The notes below the pieces were generated by a model. The model did not search any database. It had not been told where the DNA came from and was given only the letters and a program-made list of their open reading frames with translations. Below, in pieces: positions 1 through 4,704 of a stretch of 7,271 bases of DNA. Position 1 is the first letter of the stretch. Every line of letters begins with the position of its first letter. Source of the DNA: an uncultured Oscillospiraceae bacterium (lineage in GTDB: Bacteria > Bacillota > Clostridia > Oscillospirales > Oscillospiraceae); assembly GCA_949093475.1 (NCBI GenBank), contig CARXAY010000063.1, forward strand, positions 1-7,271, written 5' to 3'. Position numbers and translations under genes: made by a program.

Positions 1-441
1 AATGTCAGCAACCGCCCTTTGGTCTACCGGCGCAATATCCATCCGAACCTTTTTGCGATAGTTCGGGTCTTTCAGGCCACGCCAGCGGTCAATAAACGCC
101 AGTATTCCCTTGTCCGCTGCTCCTTGATACTCATTGATAACCGCCTGCTGCTCTGCCGTATGGGTCGTGGGGTTCGTGTCAATGGCGGTAGACGGCATTT
201 CCGCGCCCTCTACGCCATTTTCGGCGGCTGTGGTATCCACGCCCGCGTCAGCACCGAAACGCGAATCTACGCCAGCTCCCGTGACGTTCTCTGCGGTCTG
301 GCTCTTTTGTCTGCGGGTGAAGTGGTCATAGACGGCGTTGCCGCCCTTCTGGAGCGCCAGCTTGCCCCCGGCCATGCCAATGCCGGACAGGAAGCCGCCC
401 GCGATCATAGTAGTATAGAAACTCACCGCCAGCGTAATGTC
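1..441 (-). pseudogene. Fragment of a large mobile-element protein (possible MuF/nuclease-type), open at left edge
   Basis: On the minus strand the frame is open from about 528 to position 1, and protein-like composition starts at about 441. The translation has a Gly-rich hydrophobic stretch of about 25 residues (FYTTMIAGGFLSGIGMAGG) that could be a membrane helix or glycine zipper. A polar Ala/Thr/Glu linker follows, and then a charged helical part with IDRWRGLKDPNYRKKV and RMDIAPVDQRAVADI. The last part recalls the segment just before the PBECR/barnase-like nuclease domain of MuF-C proteins in Firmicutes conjugative elements and prophages; this is recollection of family pattern, not a search. 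No start with a ribosome binding site is visible. The first ATG (406-408) lies inside the hydrophobic stretch, and a GTG at 448-450 has no Shine-Dalgarno. The frame runs into the promoter of the toxin-antitoxin operon, so the N-terminal part seems lost. The gene continues beyond the window. Confidence 0.45.
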
Positions 442-450
442 AAAATGCAC

Positions 451-479
451 TTGACACGCTCTATCATGTACGCTATAAC
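451..479 (+). promoter_or_regulatory. Promoter of the toxin-antitoxin operon
   Basis: TTGACA at 451-456 is a perfect -35 box. After a 17-nt spacer comes TATAAC at 474-479, one base from the consensus -10. The antitoxin ATG follows at 500 with AAGGAGGTG at 486-494 as ribosome binding site. Start of transcription would be near 486, giving a very short leader. This is a sigma-A type promoter overlapped by the operator palindrome. Confidence 0.85.
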
Positions 480-485
480 GTACAT
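466..485 (+). promoter_or_regulatory. Palindromic operator of the yefM-yoeB operon
   Basis: A perfect inverted repeat with 7-bp arms, ATGTACG (466-472) and CGTACAT (479-485), flanks a 6-bp centre that contains most of the -10 box. Each arm holds a GTAC core, and the two cores are 12 bp apart centre to centre. The E. coli YefM-YoeB operator is described as paired TGTACA-core palindromes with this same 12-bp spacing. Binding of the antitoxin or the toxin-antitoxin complex here would cover the -10 region and repress the operon; that function is inferred. Confidence 0.7.
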
Positions 486-499
486 AAGGAGGTGCAAAT

Positions 500-748
500 A
501 TGCAAAACGTCAACGTCACCAATTTCCGTCAAAACATCTTTGCTATGTTGGAAAACACCGTGAAGTACAATGAGCCGCTGAACATCACCACGAGGGACGG
601 CAACGCCGTGGTGATGAGCGAGGATGACTACAACGGTCTCATGGAAACCCTGCGGCTGCTCTCCAGCTCGGAAATGCGCGCCAAGCTCTTAGAAGGACGG
701 AACACGCCGCTGTCCGATTGTCTCTCCGAAGGGGAGGTCGAATGGTAA
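500..748 (+). CDS. yefM: Type II antitoxin, Phd/YefM family
   Basis: This 82-residue protein fits the Phd/YefM antitoxin family, which binds the operon's own operator and neutralises the partner RNase. Residues 1-55 (MQNVNVTNFRQNIFAMLENT..., then NITTRDGNAVVMSEDDYNGLMETLRLL) are the dimeric DNA-binding fold. The typical 'V(V/L)MSEDDYNGLMETL' segment is intact. Residues 56-82 are acidic and likely disordered until they wrap the toxin (ending EGEVEW). AAGGAGGTG sits 5 nt before the ATG. The stop TAA touches the GTG start of the YoeB-like toxin, so the two are translationally coupled. A consensus promoter and a palindrome precede the gene, consistent with autorepression. The pair lies about 40 bp inside the predicted end of an integrated element, where such modules commonly act as stability genes (inference). 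Confidence 0.93.
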   Translation: MQNVNVTNFRQNIFAMLENTVKYNEPLNITTRDGNAVVMSEDDYNGLMETLRLLSSSEMRAKLLEGRNTPLSDCLSEGEVEW

Positions 749-1015
749 GTGTACCAGATCGTCTATACCAAAGCTGCCTCCAAGGACATTCCCCTTCTCA
801 ATGCGGCAGGATTGGATGTCAAGGCCAAAGCTCTGATCGACCTTTTGCGGGAAAATCCCTATCAAAGTCCCCCAAGCTGTGAAAAGCTGGTGGGCGACCT
901 GCAAGGGCTGTATTCCCGGCGGATCAACCTTCAACGCAGATTGGTCTATCAAGTATATGAGGGCGAGAAAACCGTGAAGATTATCAGCTTGTGGTCACAT
1001 TACGAGCGGATTTGA
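749..1015 (+). CDS. yoeB: Type II toxin, YoeB/Txe family mRNA interferase
   Basis: This 88-residue protein is full length for the RelE-fold YoeB/Txe toxins, ribosome-dependent endoribonucleases that cut mRNA in the A site when freed from YefM. The family core is plain: YQIVYTKAASKD at the N-terminus, the PPSCEKLVGDL loop, YSRRINLQRRLVYQVY, and WSHYERI at the C-terminus. By alignment with E. coli YoeB the catalytic residues are Glu45, Arg64, His84 and Tyr85, all present, so the toxin looks active. The start is GTG, directly after the antitoxin's TAA and in the same frame. The purine-rich AGGGGAGG about 11 nt upstream, inside the antitoxin gene, can serve as ribosome binding site. No ATG lies near in this frame. 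No terminator is seen between its stop and the dpaA junction about 40 bp on. The stop region overlaps the tail of the truncated dpaA frame on the other strand. Confidence 0.93.
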   Translation: MYQIVYTKAASKDIPLLNAAGLDVKAKALIDLLRENPYQSPPSCEKLVGDLQGLYSRRINLQRRLVYQVYEGEKTVKIISLWSHYERI

Positions 1016-1456
1016 GTAAAACGTAAGAACCCCTTCCCATGCCCACAACGCTAACACGGTGGGTACGGCGTTGGCTACAGCCAGCTCCTCCCGGCGGAAG
1101 TAGTCGTGGATGGTCAGGCCGTATTCTCCGGCCAGCTCCGCCGTCTCCTCCCCCACCATGCCGCCGCAGACAAACTGGGCGAGGCTCAGGCGGGAGAAAA
1201 TGTCCGTCAGCGGGCGCTCCCCGCTCCCCAATGGAGCATGGAGCATCCCGGACGCGGAAGCCACAGGCAGAGGCAATATTACGCAGTCGGCCCGGTGCAG
1301 ACCCTCCAAGGCGGTTTCTGCCGTCACCCCTTCATAGGGCGCGGCCTGATCCAAGGCGTAGGTGTGGACACTGTGACCCTCCTCGCTTAAAAGAGCGGCC
1401 AGCTTTTCCTGCCGCAGGTCGCCGCCCAGCACCCAGATCGTCCCTTCTCGTTTCAT
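995..1456 (-). pseudogene. dpaA: Dipicolinate synthase subunit A, truncated after residue ~133
   Basis: Residues 1-133 match the N-terminal domain of DpaA/SpoVFA, which with DpaB makes dipicolinic acid from dihydrodipicolinate in the mother cell during sporulation. Visible family features are IWVLGGDLRQEKLA (6-20), DCVILPLPVA (58-66), LTDIFSRL (83-90), CGGMVG (97-102) and FRREELAVANAVPT (120-133). Normal DpaA is about 290-300 residues. Here similarity stops at NAVPT, where the family continues with an EG-type helix and the Rossmann domain. The last 20 residues (VLALWAWEG... to LVM) come from unrelated DNA, and the TGA lies within the toxin gene on the opposite strand. The break maps to about 1052-1060. 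The start ATG at 1454-1456 has AGGGGGAA upstream. Minus-strand AATAGGATG at 1482-1490, with AC about 16 nt earlier, faintly resembles a sigma-K promoter (low confidence). The rest of dpaA may lie beyond the left edge, on the far side of the element. Confidence 0.8.
1047..1072. other. Predicted element/dpaA junction with imperfect dyad (possible att site)
   Basis: AACGC at 1047-1051 and GCGTT at 1068-1072 are inverted arms around a 16-bp centre whose middle two bases are GT (1059-1060). The point where the DpaA translation leaves the family pattern (codons 133-134, 1055-1060) falls at this centre. A short imperfect dyad around a 2-bp core is how serine-integrase attachment sites look, but 5-bp arms can arise by chance and the true end of the element cannot be fixed from one side. 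Confidence 0.3.
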
Positions 1457-1521
1457 CGCTTGCTTCCCCCTTACACAAAGCCATCCTATTCGTGAGGGTC
1501 GGCGGCGGTGCGTAACCAGCG

Positions 1522-1558
1522 AAAAAAAGAGGGCCGCGCCGGTATGGCGCAGCCCTCT
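1522..1558 (-). terminator. Intrinsic terminator of xth
   Basis: Read on the minus strand, a 13-bp GC-rich stem (arms 1546-1558 and 1528-1540, one G-U pair at 1535/1551) with a 5-nt loop is followed by a run of seven T (A-run 1522-1528). It begins 14 nt after the xth stop. The wobble pair and the T-run both fit minus-strand termination only, so xth and the downstream dpaA fragment are separate transcription units. Confidence 0.92.
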
Positions 1559-1571
1559 GCTGCGTTTCCTC

Positions 1572-2327
1572 TCAGTCTGTCAGGGTCAGGGACACGGGGC
1601 AGTGGTCGCTGCCATAGATCTCCGGGTGGATGGCTGCCTCCTTGATCCTGTCCCGCCAGCGTTCCGACATCAGGAAATAGTCGATGCGCCACCCGGCGTT
1701 GTTTTCCCTTGCATGAAACCGATAGCTCCACCAAGAGTATGCCCCGGTCAGCTCGGGATGGGTGGCCCGAAAGGTGTCCACGAAGCCGCAGCTCAAAAGG
1801 TCGGAGAACTTCTCCCGCTCCTCGTCGGAAAAGCCGGGGTTGCCCCGGTTCGGCCCGGGGTTTTTCAGGTCGATCTCCTGATGGGCCACATTCAGATCGC
1901 CGCAGAGGATCACCGGTTTTTTCTTGTCCAGCTTGGTCAAATACTGCCGCAGGGCATTCTCCCAAGACAGGCGGTAGTCCAGCCGCTTCAGACCGTCTTG
2001 GGCGTTTGGGGTGTAGACGGTGACCACATAGCAGTCCGGCAGCTCCAAGGTGATGGCCCGGCCCTCGGTGGTGTGGTAGGCGTCGTCGATATCATAGGTG
2101 ACATTCAGAGGTTCCAGCCGGGTAAAGATCGCCGTGCCCGAATACCCCTTCTTGTCAGCCGAGTTCCAAAAGAGCCGGTAGCCCGGCAGTTCCAAGTCGA
2201 TCTGGTCGGGCTGGAGCTTGGTCTCCTGAAGGCAGAACACATCCGCATCCAAGGCGGCAAAGCTCTCCAAAAAGCCCTTGTTCATACAGGCCCGCAGGCC
2301 GTTGACGTTCCATGATACCAGTTTCAT
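1572..2327 (-). CDS. xth: Exodeoxyribonuclease III (AP endonuclease, ExoA/Xth family)
   Basis: A 251-residue enzyme of the EEP (exonuclease-endonuclease-phosphatase) fold, full length for bacterial ExoIII/ExoA. It cleaves DNA 5' to abasic sites in base excision repair and removes nucleotides and blocking groups from 3' ends. The active-site set is complete: Asn7 (WNVNGLRA), Glu35 (LQETKL, metal), Tyr105 (VYTPN), Asp144 and Asn146 (CGDLNVAH), Asp216 (RIDYFL), Asp241 and His242 (GSDHCPVSL). The frame is open for 70 more codons upstream (to 2537), but that part has no family similarity. The ATG at 2325-2327 begins with the canonical MKLVSWNVNG and has GGGAGGGAG just upstream. It is transcribed alone: consensus promoter at 2517-2545, leader of about 180 nt, terminator at 1522-1558. 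It points away from the exporter operon. Nothing in the protein is unusual. Confidence 0.97.
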   Translation of the reverse strand: MKLVSWNVNGLRACMNKGFLESFAALDADVFCLQETKLQPDQIDLELPGYRLFWNSADKKGYSGTAIFTRLEPLNVTYDIDDAYHTTEGRAITLELPDCYVVTVYTPNAQDGLKRLDYRLSWENALRQYLTKLDKKKPVILCGDLNVAHQEIDLKNPGPNRGNPGFSDEEREKFSDLLSCGFVDTFRATHPELTGAYSWWSYRFHARENNAGWRIDYFLMSERWRDRIKEAAIHPEIYGSDHCPVSLTLTD

Positions 2328-2510
2328 GCGCGCTCCCTCCCCGGTGCGGACGGTGGATTTTTTTGCCGTGGGCCTTGATTTTCTTGCGGCGTTACAGTAG
2401 AATAGAAAGCGGAGACGCCGAGAGGCGGCAGGCCGCGGGGCGCTACCAACACCCCGCAGCCCTGTACAGAGTAGACAGGTACTCAGCACAGCAACAGTTC
2501 GTTGCACCAC
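2328..2510 (-). promoter_or_regulatory. Long structured 5' leader of xth
   Basis: Transcription from the promoter at 2517-2545 should begin near 2510, leaving about 183 nt before the xth ATG. On the minus strand the leader can fold several local hairpins: GCAAC/GUUGC around a 5-nt loop (2482-2496 region), CCUGU/ACAGG (about 2461-2479), and an 8-bp GCGGGGUG/CGCCCCGC stem with one wobble (about 2435-2457). No upstream reading frame with a ribosome binding site stood out, and I recognise no known riboswitch or T-box. It may be regulatory, or only spacer shared with a possible antisense RNA. Confidence 0.4.
2375..2403 (+). promoter_or_regulatory. Possible plus-strand promoter inside the xth leader
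   Basis: TTGATT at 2375-2380, a 17-nt spacer and TAGAAT at 2398-2403 give a fair sigma-A match (4/6 and 5/6). No gene follows on the plus strand, but a strong plus-strand terminator lies about 185-215 nt downstream, so a short untranslated RNA is possible. A match of this quality can occur by chance. Confidence 0.35.
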
Positions 2511-2516
2511 AGGCTC

Positions 2517-2545
2517 ATTATACCCGCTCACTGTCATTTTTTCAA
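2517..2545 (-). promoter_or_regulatory. Promoter of xth
   Basis: On the minus strand TTGAAA (2540-2545), a 17-nt spacer and TATAAT (2517-2522) form a near-perfect sigma-A promoter. It is the only strong promoter facing xth and sets the transcription start near 2510. Confidence 0.85.
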
Positions 2546-2586
2546 GTGCGGCGTGGTTTTTGGGCGTGCGTTCGCTTGGAATGACC

Positions 2587-2624
2587 GGCGGTGTTGAGGT
2601 TTATACTCTCAACACCGCCTTTTT
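2587..2624 (+). terminator. Strong intrinsic terminator with no obvious upstream gene
   Basis: A perfect 12-bp stem, GGCGGTGTTGAG (2587-2598) with CTCAACACCGCC (2608-2619), has a 9-nt loop and runs straight into five T (2620-2624) on the plus strand. The minus direction lacks a T-run after the stem. No plus-strand gene precedes it; the nearest candidate transcript is the short RNA proposed at 2410. It also insulates the exporter operon from upstream transcription. Confidence 0.75.
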
Positions 2625-2626
2625 GC

Positions 2627-2690
2627 GTCTCCGACAACTGCCCAAGGGGTGGGATTTCTCTCCCCACCCTGCGGGCGGTTCGTTGGAGAC
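2627..2690 (+). repeat. Long two-tier hairpin, 64 nt
   Basis: GTCTCC (2627-2632) to GGAGAC (2685-2690) starts an outer stem of 17 pairs (2627-2643 with 2673-2690) with a single bulged C at 2681. An inner 7-bp stem GGGTGGG/CCCACCC (2647-2653 with 2663-2669) has a 9-nt loop. The two wobble pairs (2633/2684, 2639/2677) are G-U only in plus-strand RNA. No T-run follows, so it is not a terminator. It may be an RNA structure, a small imperfect-palindrome repeat element, or a processing site; copies elsewhere in the genome would decide. Confidence 0.5.
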
Positions 2691-2783
2691 AGAAAACAAC
2701 ACAAAAGGGAGGGTTTTGGCGGAACATTTCCAAGCGCTGATGCGTCATATAGTAGGTTGGAAAAATGTACAGTTCCTACATCT

Positions 2784-2797
2784 TAAAGAAATCTTTA
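2784..2797 (+). promoter_or_regulatory. Possible operator upstream of the exporter operon
   Basis: TAAAGA (2784-2789) and TCTTTA (2792-2797) are perfect inverted arms separated by AA, about 44 bp upstream of the operon's -10 box, in an AT-rich patch that contrasts with its surroundings. TCTT also recurs 11 bp apart (2781 and 2792), the spacing used by OmpR-type response regulators. Which regulator would bind is unknown; no regulator gene lies in the window. Confidence 0.3.
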
Positions 2798-2840
2798 GAA
2801 TTTTACCGCATTGTAACTACCATCCCGCCTTCCAAAGTAG

Positions 2841-2846
2841 TATAAT
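2841..2846 (+). promoter_or_regulatory. -10 box of the exporter operon promoter, without a clear -35
   Basis: TATAAT is a perfect -10 box about 60 nt before the adaptor ATG. At the normal 17-nt distance (2818-2823) there is no -35 match; the nearest, TTGTAA at 2811-2816, is 24 nt away. A strong -10 without a -35 suggests an activator-dependent promoter. The leader that follows can fold a GCCGGG/CCCGGC hairpin (2864-2869 with 2875-2880) just upstream of the ribosome binding site at 2892-2899. Confidence 0.6.
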
Positions 2847-2906
2847 GTCACTTGGTCAATTCAGCCGGGTCTCTCCCGGCCGCAAGGATAAAAAGGAGGA
2901 CATAAC

Positions 2907-4694
2907 ATGAGCGAAGAAAACACCGCAGTTGCCACCCCGGAGGTCTCTTCCCCCGCCGCGGCCACGCCGCCGAAAAAGTCAGCGGGCAAAAAGAAGAAAA
3001 GAGCGCGGAAGATCCGCAACGCCATCATCGCCGTGGTGGTCATCGCCGCCCTCGCCGTCGGGGGCTTTTTCCTCTGGAAATTCCTCAACAAGAAAGAAGA
3101 GGTAGACAGCGAGCTTCAGACCGCTATGGCCGATTGGGGCTCCATCTCCTCCACCGTTCAGGGACAAGGCAGCGCCCGGGCCAAGGAGTCCGCCGCCATC
3201 ACCCTGACCCAGACGGGCACGGTGCAGCAGCTTTTTGTCAATGCCGGCGACATGGTAACGGCGGGCCAGCCCCTTTACACCATCTTCTCTCAGGCCGCTG
3301 AGGACGAGGTCAACACCCGCAGGGACAATCTTGCCGCCGCGCAGGAGCGCATCAGCGACGCCATGAAGTCTATGTCGGACATCCAGAAGGACATCGCCGA
3401 CCTTCAGGCCAAGCAGGGCAAGCTCACCGTCCGTGCGCCCTTTGCAGGCAAGGTCACCGAGGTGGAGGATTTCACCGTCAACAAGCGCGTGGGTGAGGGC
3501 AGCAAGGTCTGCACGCTGGTCAATGACCGCAAAATGAAGCTCTCCCTCTATTTCAGCTACGCCTATGAAAACGCCATCTCTGTGGGCCAGAAGGTGGACG
3601 TTTCCATCCCCTCCGTGATGCAGTCTTACACCGGCAAGGTGGAGCAGATCAACAAAGTCCATTACATCACCCCCGAGGGCGCAGACCACTTTGAGGTCAT
3701 CGTGTCCTTCGAGAATCAAGGCACGCTTACCGAGGGCATGACCGCCACTGCCGCCCTCACCGCCGCTGACGGCACGCCCATTTATCCCTACTCCGGCGGC
3801 CAGACCGAGTACTACGAGGTGCGCGAGGTGGTCACCGAGGTGGAAGGCCCTGTGGTCTCCTCCAACCTGCTGCGTTACGCCAACGTCAACGCCGGGGATG
3901 TACTCCTCACCCTCAGCTCGGACGCACTGGACGAGCAGATCCGCACCCGCCGGGGCGATCTGGAAACTGCCCAAAAGAGCTTGGAAGAGCTTCAAAAGGC
4001 CGTAGATGACGCCCAGAAGGCTCTGGAGGATGCCCAAAAAGCCCTTCAGGACTTCAACGCCGTCTCCCCCATCGACGGCACGATCACCTCCTGCACTTTG
4101 GTGGAGGGCGCGGAGGTCAAAAGCGGCGACACCGTCATCACCATCTCCAACAACACCACCATGGTGGTCACCATCAGCGTGGACGACCGCAACATTGCCT
4201 ACGTCAAGCCCGGCATGATGGTAAACCTCCAGAGCCAGTGGGGCGACGGCGGGATGTACACCGGCGTGGTCACCAAGATCGATATGTCCCTCTCCGGCGA
4301 CTCTATGGGCACCGGCATGACCAACTACCCCGTTACCTTGGAGGTTGACAACTTTGACGGTTCTCTGATGGAGGGTATGTGGCTGAGCTACTCCTTCGTC
4401 ACCAGCCAGTCGGACAACTGCATCGTCGTGCCCATGCAGAGCGTGAAGTACATCGGCGACGACACCGCCGTGGTCTTTATCCAAGCCGATTCCAAGCCGG
4501 ACAACGCCGTGGACGTGGACATTCCGGAGACCATGCCCGGCCAGACCCCCACCTACCCCTCTGAAAAGGACGGCTTCTATGCGGTTCCCGTCACCACCGG
4601 CCTCAACGATAACTACAACGTGGAGATCAAGGAGGGCCTTGAGGGCGGTGAGACCATCTTCGTCAACTACTATGTGACCCAGGCTTGGGGTTAA
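2907..4694 (+). CDS. HlyD/MacA-like membrane-fusion (adaptor) protein with duplicated module
   Basis: This is a 595-residue membrane-fusion protein of a MacAB-like exporter. It has a short cytoplasmic tail rich in Lys/Arg (23-37) and one N-terminal membrane anchor (38-60); the rest is outside the membrane. Module 1 has a split lipoyl domain (97-130 and 171-206) around a coiled-coil hairpin (131-170), then a beta-barrel (208-285). Module 2 repeats this order: lipoyl half (314-337), a longer hairpin rich in Glu, Gln, Lys and Ala (338-384), lipoyl half (385-415) and barrel (416-500). A membrane-proximal domain closes the protein (501-595). The copies share VNAGD, RTRRGDLETAQ versus NTRRDNLAAAQ, SPIDGTIT versus APFAGKVT, and YTGVVTKI versus YTGKVEQI. 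Usual MacA proteins are near 370-400 residues with one module. AAAGGAGG lies 7 nt before the ATG. It is the first gene of an operon with the ATPase, permease and SLH protein. Confidence 0.9.
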   Translation: MSEENTAVATPEVSSPAAATPPKKSAGKKKKRARKIRNAIIAVVVIAALAVGGFFLWKFLNKKEEVDSELQTAMADWGSISSTVQGQGSARAKESAAITLTQTGTVQQLFVNAGDMVTAGQPLYTIFSQAAEDEVNTRRDNLAAAQERISDAMKSMSDIQKDIADLQAKQGKLTVRAPFAGKVTEVEDFTVNKRVGEGSKVCTLVNDRKMKLSLYFSYAYENAISVGQKVDVSIPSVMQSYTGKVEQINKVHYITPEGADHFEVIVSFENQGTLTEGMTATAALTAADGTPIYPYSGGQTEYYEVREVVTEVEGPVVSSNLLRYANVNAGDVLLTLSSDALDEQIRTRRGDLETAQKSLEELQKAVDDAQKALEDAQKALQDFNAVSPIDGTITSCTLVEGAEVKSGDTVITISNNTTMVVTISVDDRNIAYVKPGMMVNLQSQWGDGGMYTGVVTKIDMSLSGDSMGTGMTNYPVTLEVDNFDGSLMEGMWLSYSFVTSQSDNCIVVPMQSVKYIGDDTAVVFIQADSKPDNAVDVDIPETMPGQTPTYPSEKDGFYAVPVTTGLNDNYNVEIKEGLEGGETIFVNYYVTQAWG

Positions 4695-4704
4695 GGTGAA
4701 CGCC

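Larger units (their letters stand above)
2410..2624 (+). ncRNA. Candidate small RNA antisense to the xth leader and promoter
   Basis: The plus-strand promoter-like site at 2375-2403 and the perfect-stem terminator at 2587-2624 would bound an RNA of about 215 nt. No reading frame with a ribosome binding site lies inside it. It would contain a CGCC-GAGA-GGCG hairpin with a GNRA tetraloop near its 5' end (about 2414-2425) and would be fully complementary to the first part of the xth leader. I do not recognise it as 6S RNA, SRP RNA, tmRNA or RNase P. The terminator has no other plus-strand gene upstream in the window that it could serve. Confidence 0.3.

Noticed and set aside
19..573. 184-codon plus-strand frame
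   Set aside because: It has no ribosome binding site, low protein-likeness, and reads through the promoter, operator and start of the antitoxin gene. The minus-strand frame over 1-441 is more convincing.
1039..1515. 158-codon plus-strand frame opposite dpaA
   Set aside because: Pro/Arg/Ser-rich shadow of the dpaA codons, with no start signal.
1602..2315. 237-codon plus-strand frame opposite xth
   Set aside because: Shadow of the exonuclease III gene, whose active-site residues are all present on the minus strand.
2328..2537. 70-codon N-terminal extension of exonuclease III
   Set aside because: No family similarity, the region contains the leader and its hairpins, and its ATG would lie upstream of the predicted transcription start; the ATG at 2325-2327 has the ribosome binding site and canonical N-terminus.
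2582..2607. Promoter TTGGAA ... TATACT upstream of the exporter operon
   Set aside because: The spacing is 20 nt and the -10 lies in the loop of the terminator hairpin; more likely chance.
2560..2910. 116-codon plus-strand frame before the adaptor gene
   Set aside because: It runs through a terminator, a long hairpin and the operon promoter, has no ribosome binding site, and its composition is not protein-like.
4696..4704. GTG start for the ATPase nine bases upstream of the ATG
   Set aside because: The GTG is itself part of the AAGGTG ribosome binding site that fits the ATG at 4705, and family proteins start at the MLIDIK position.
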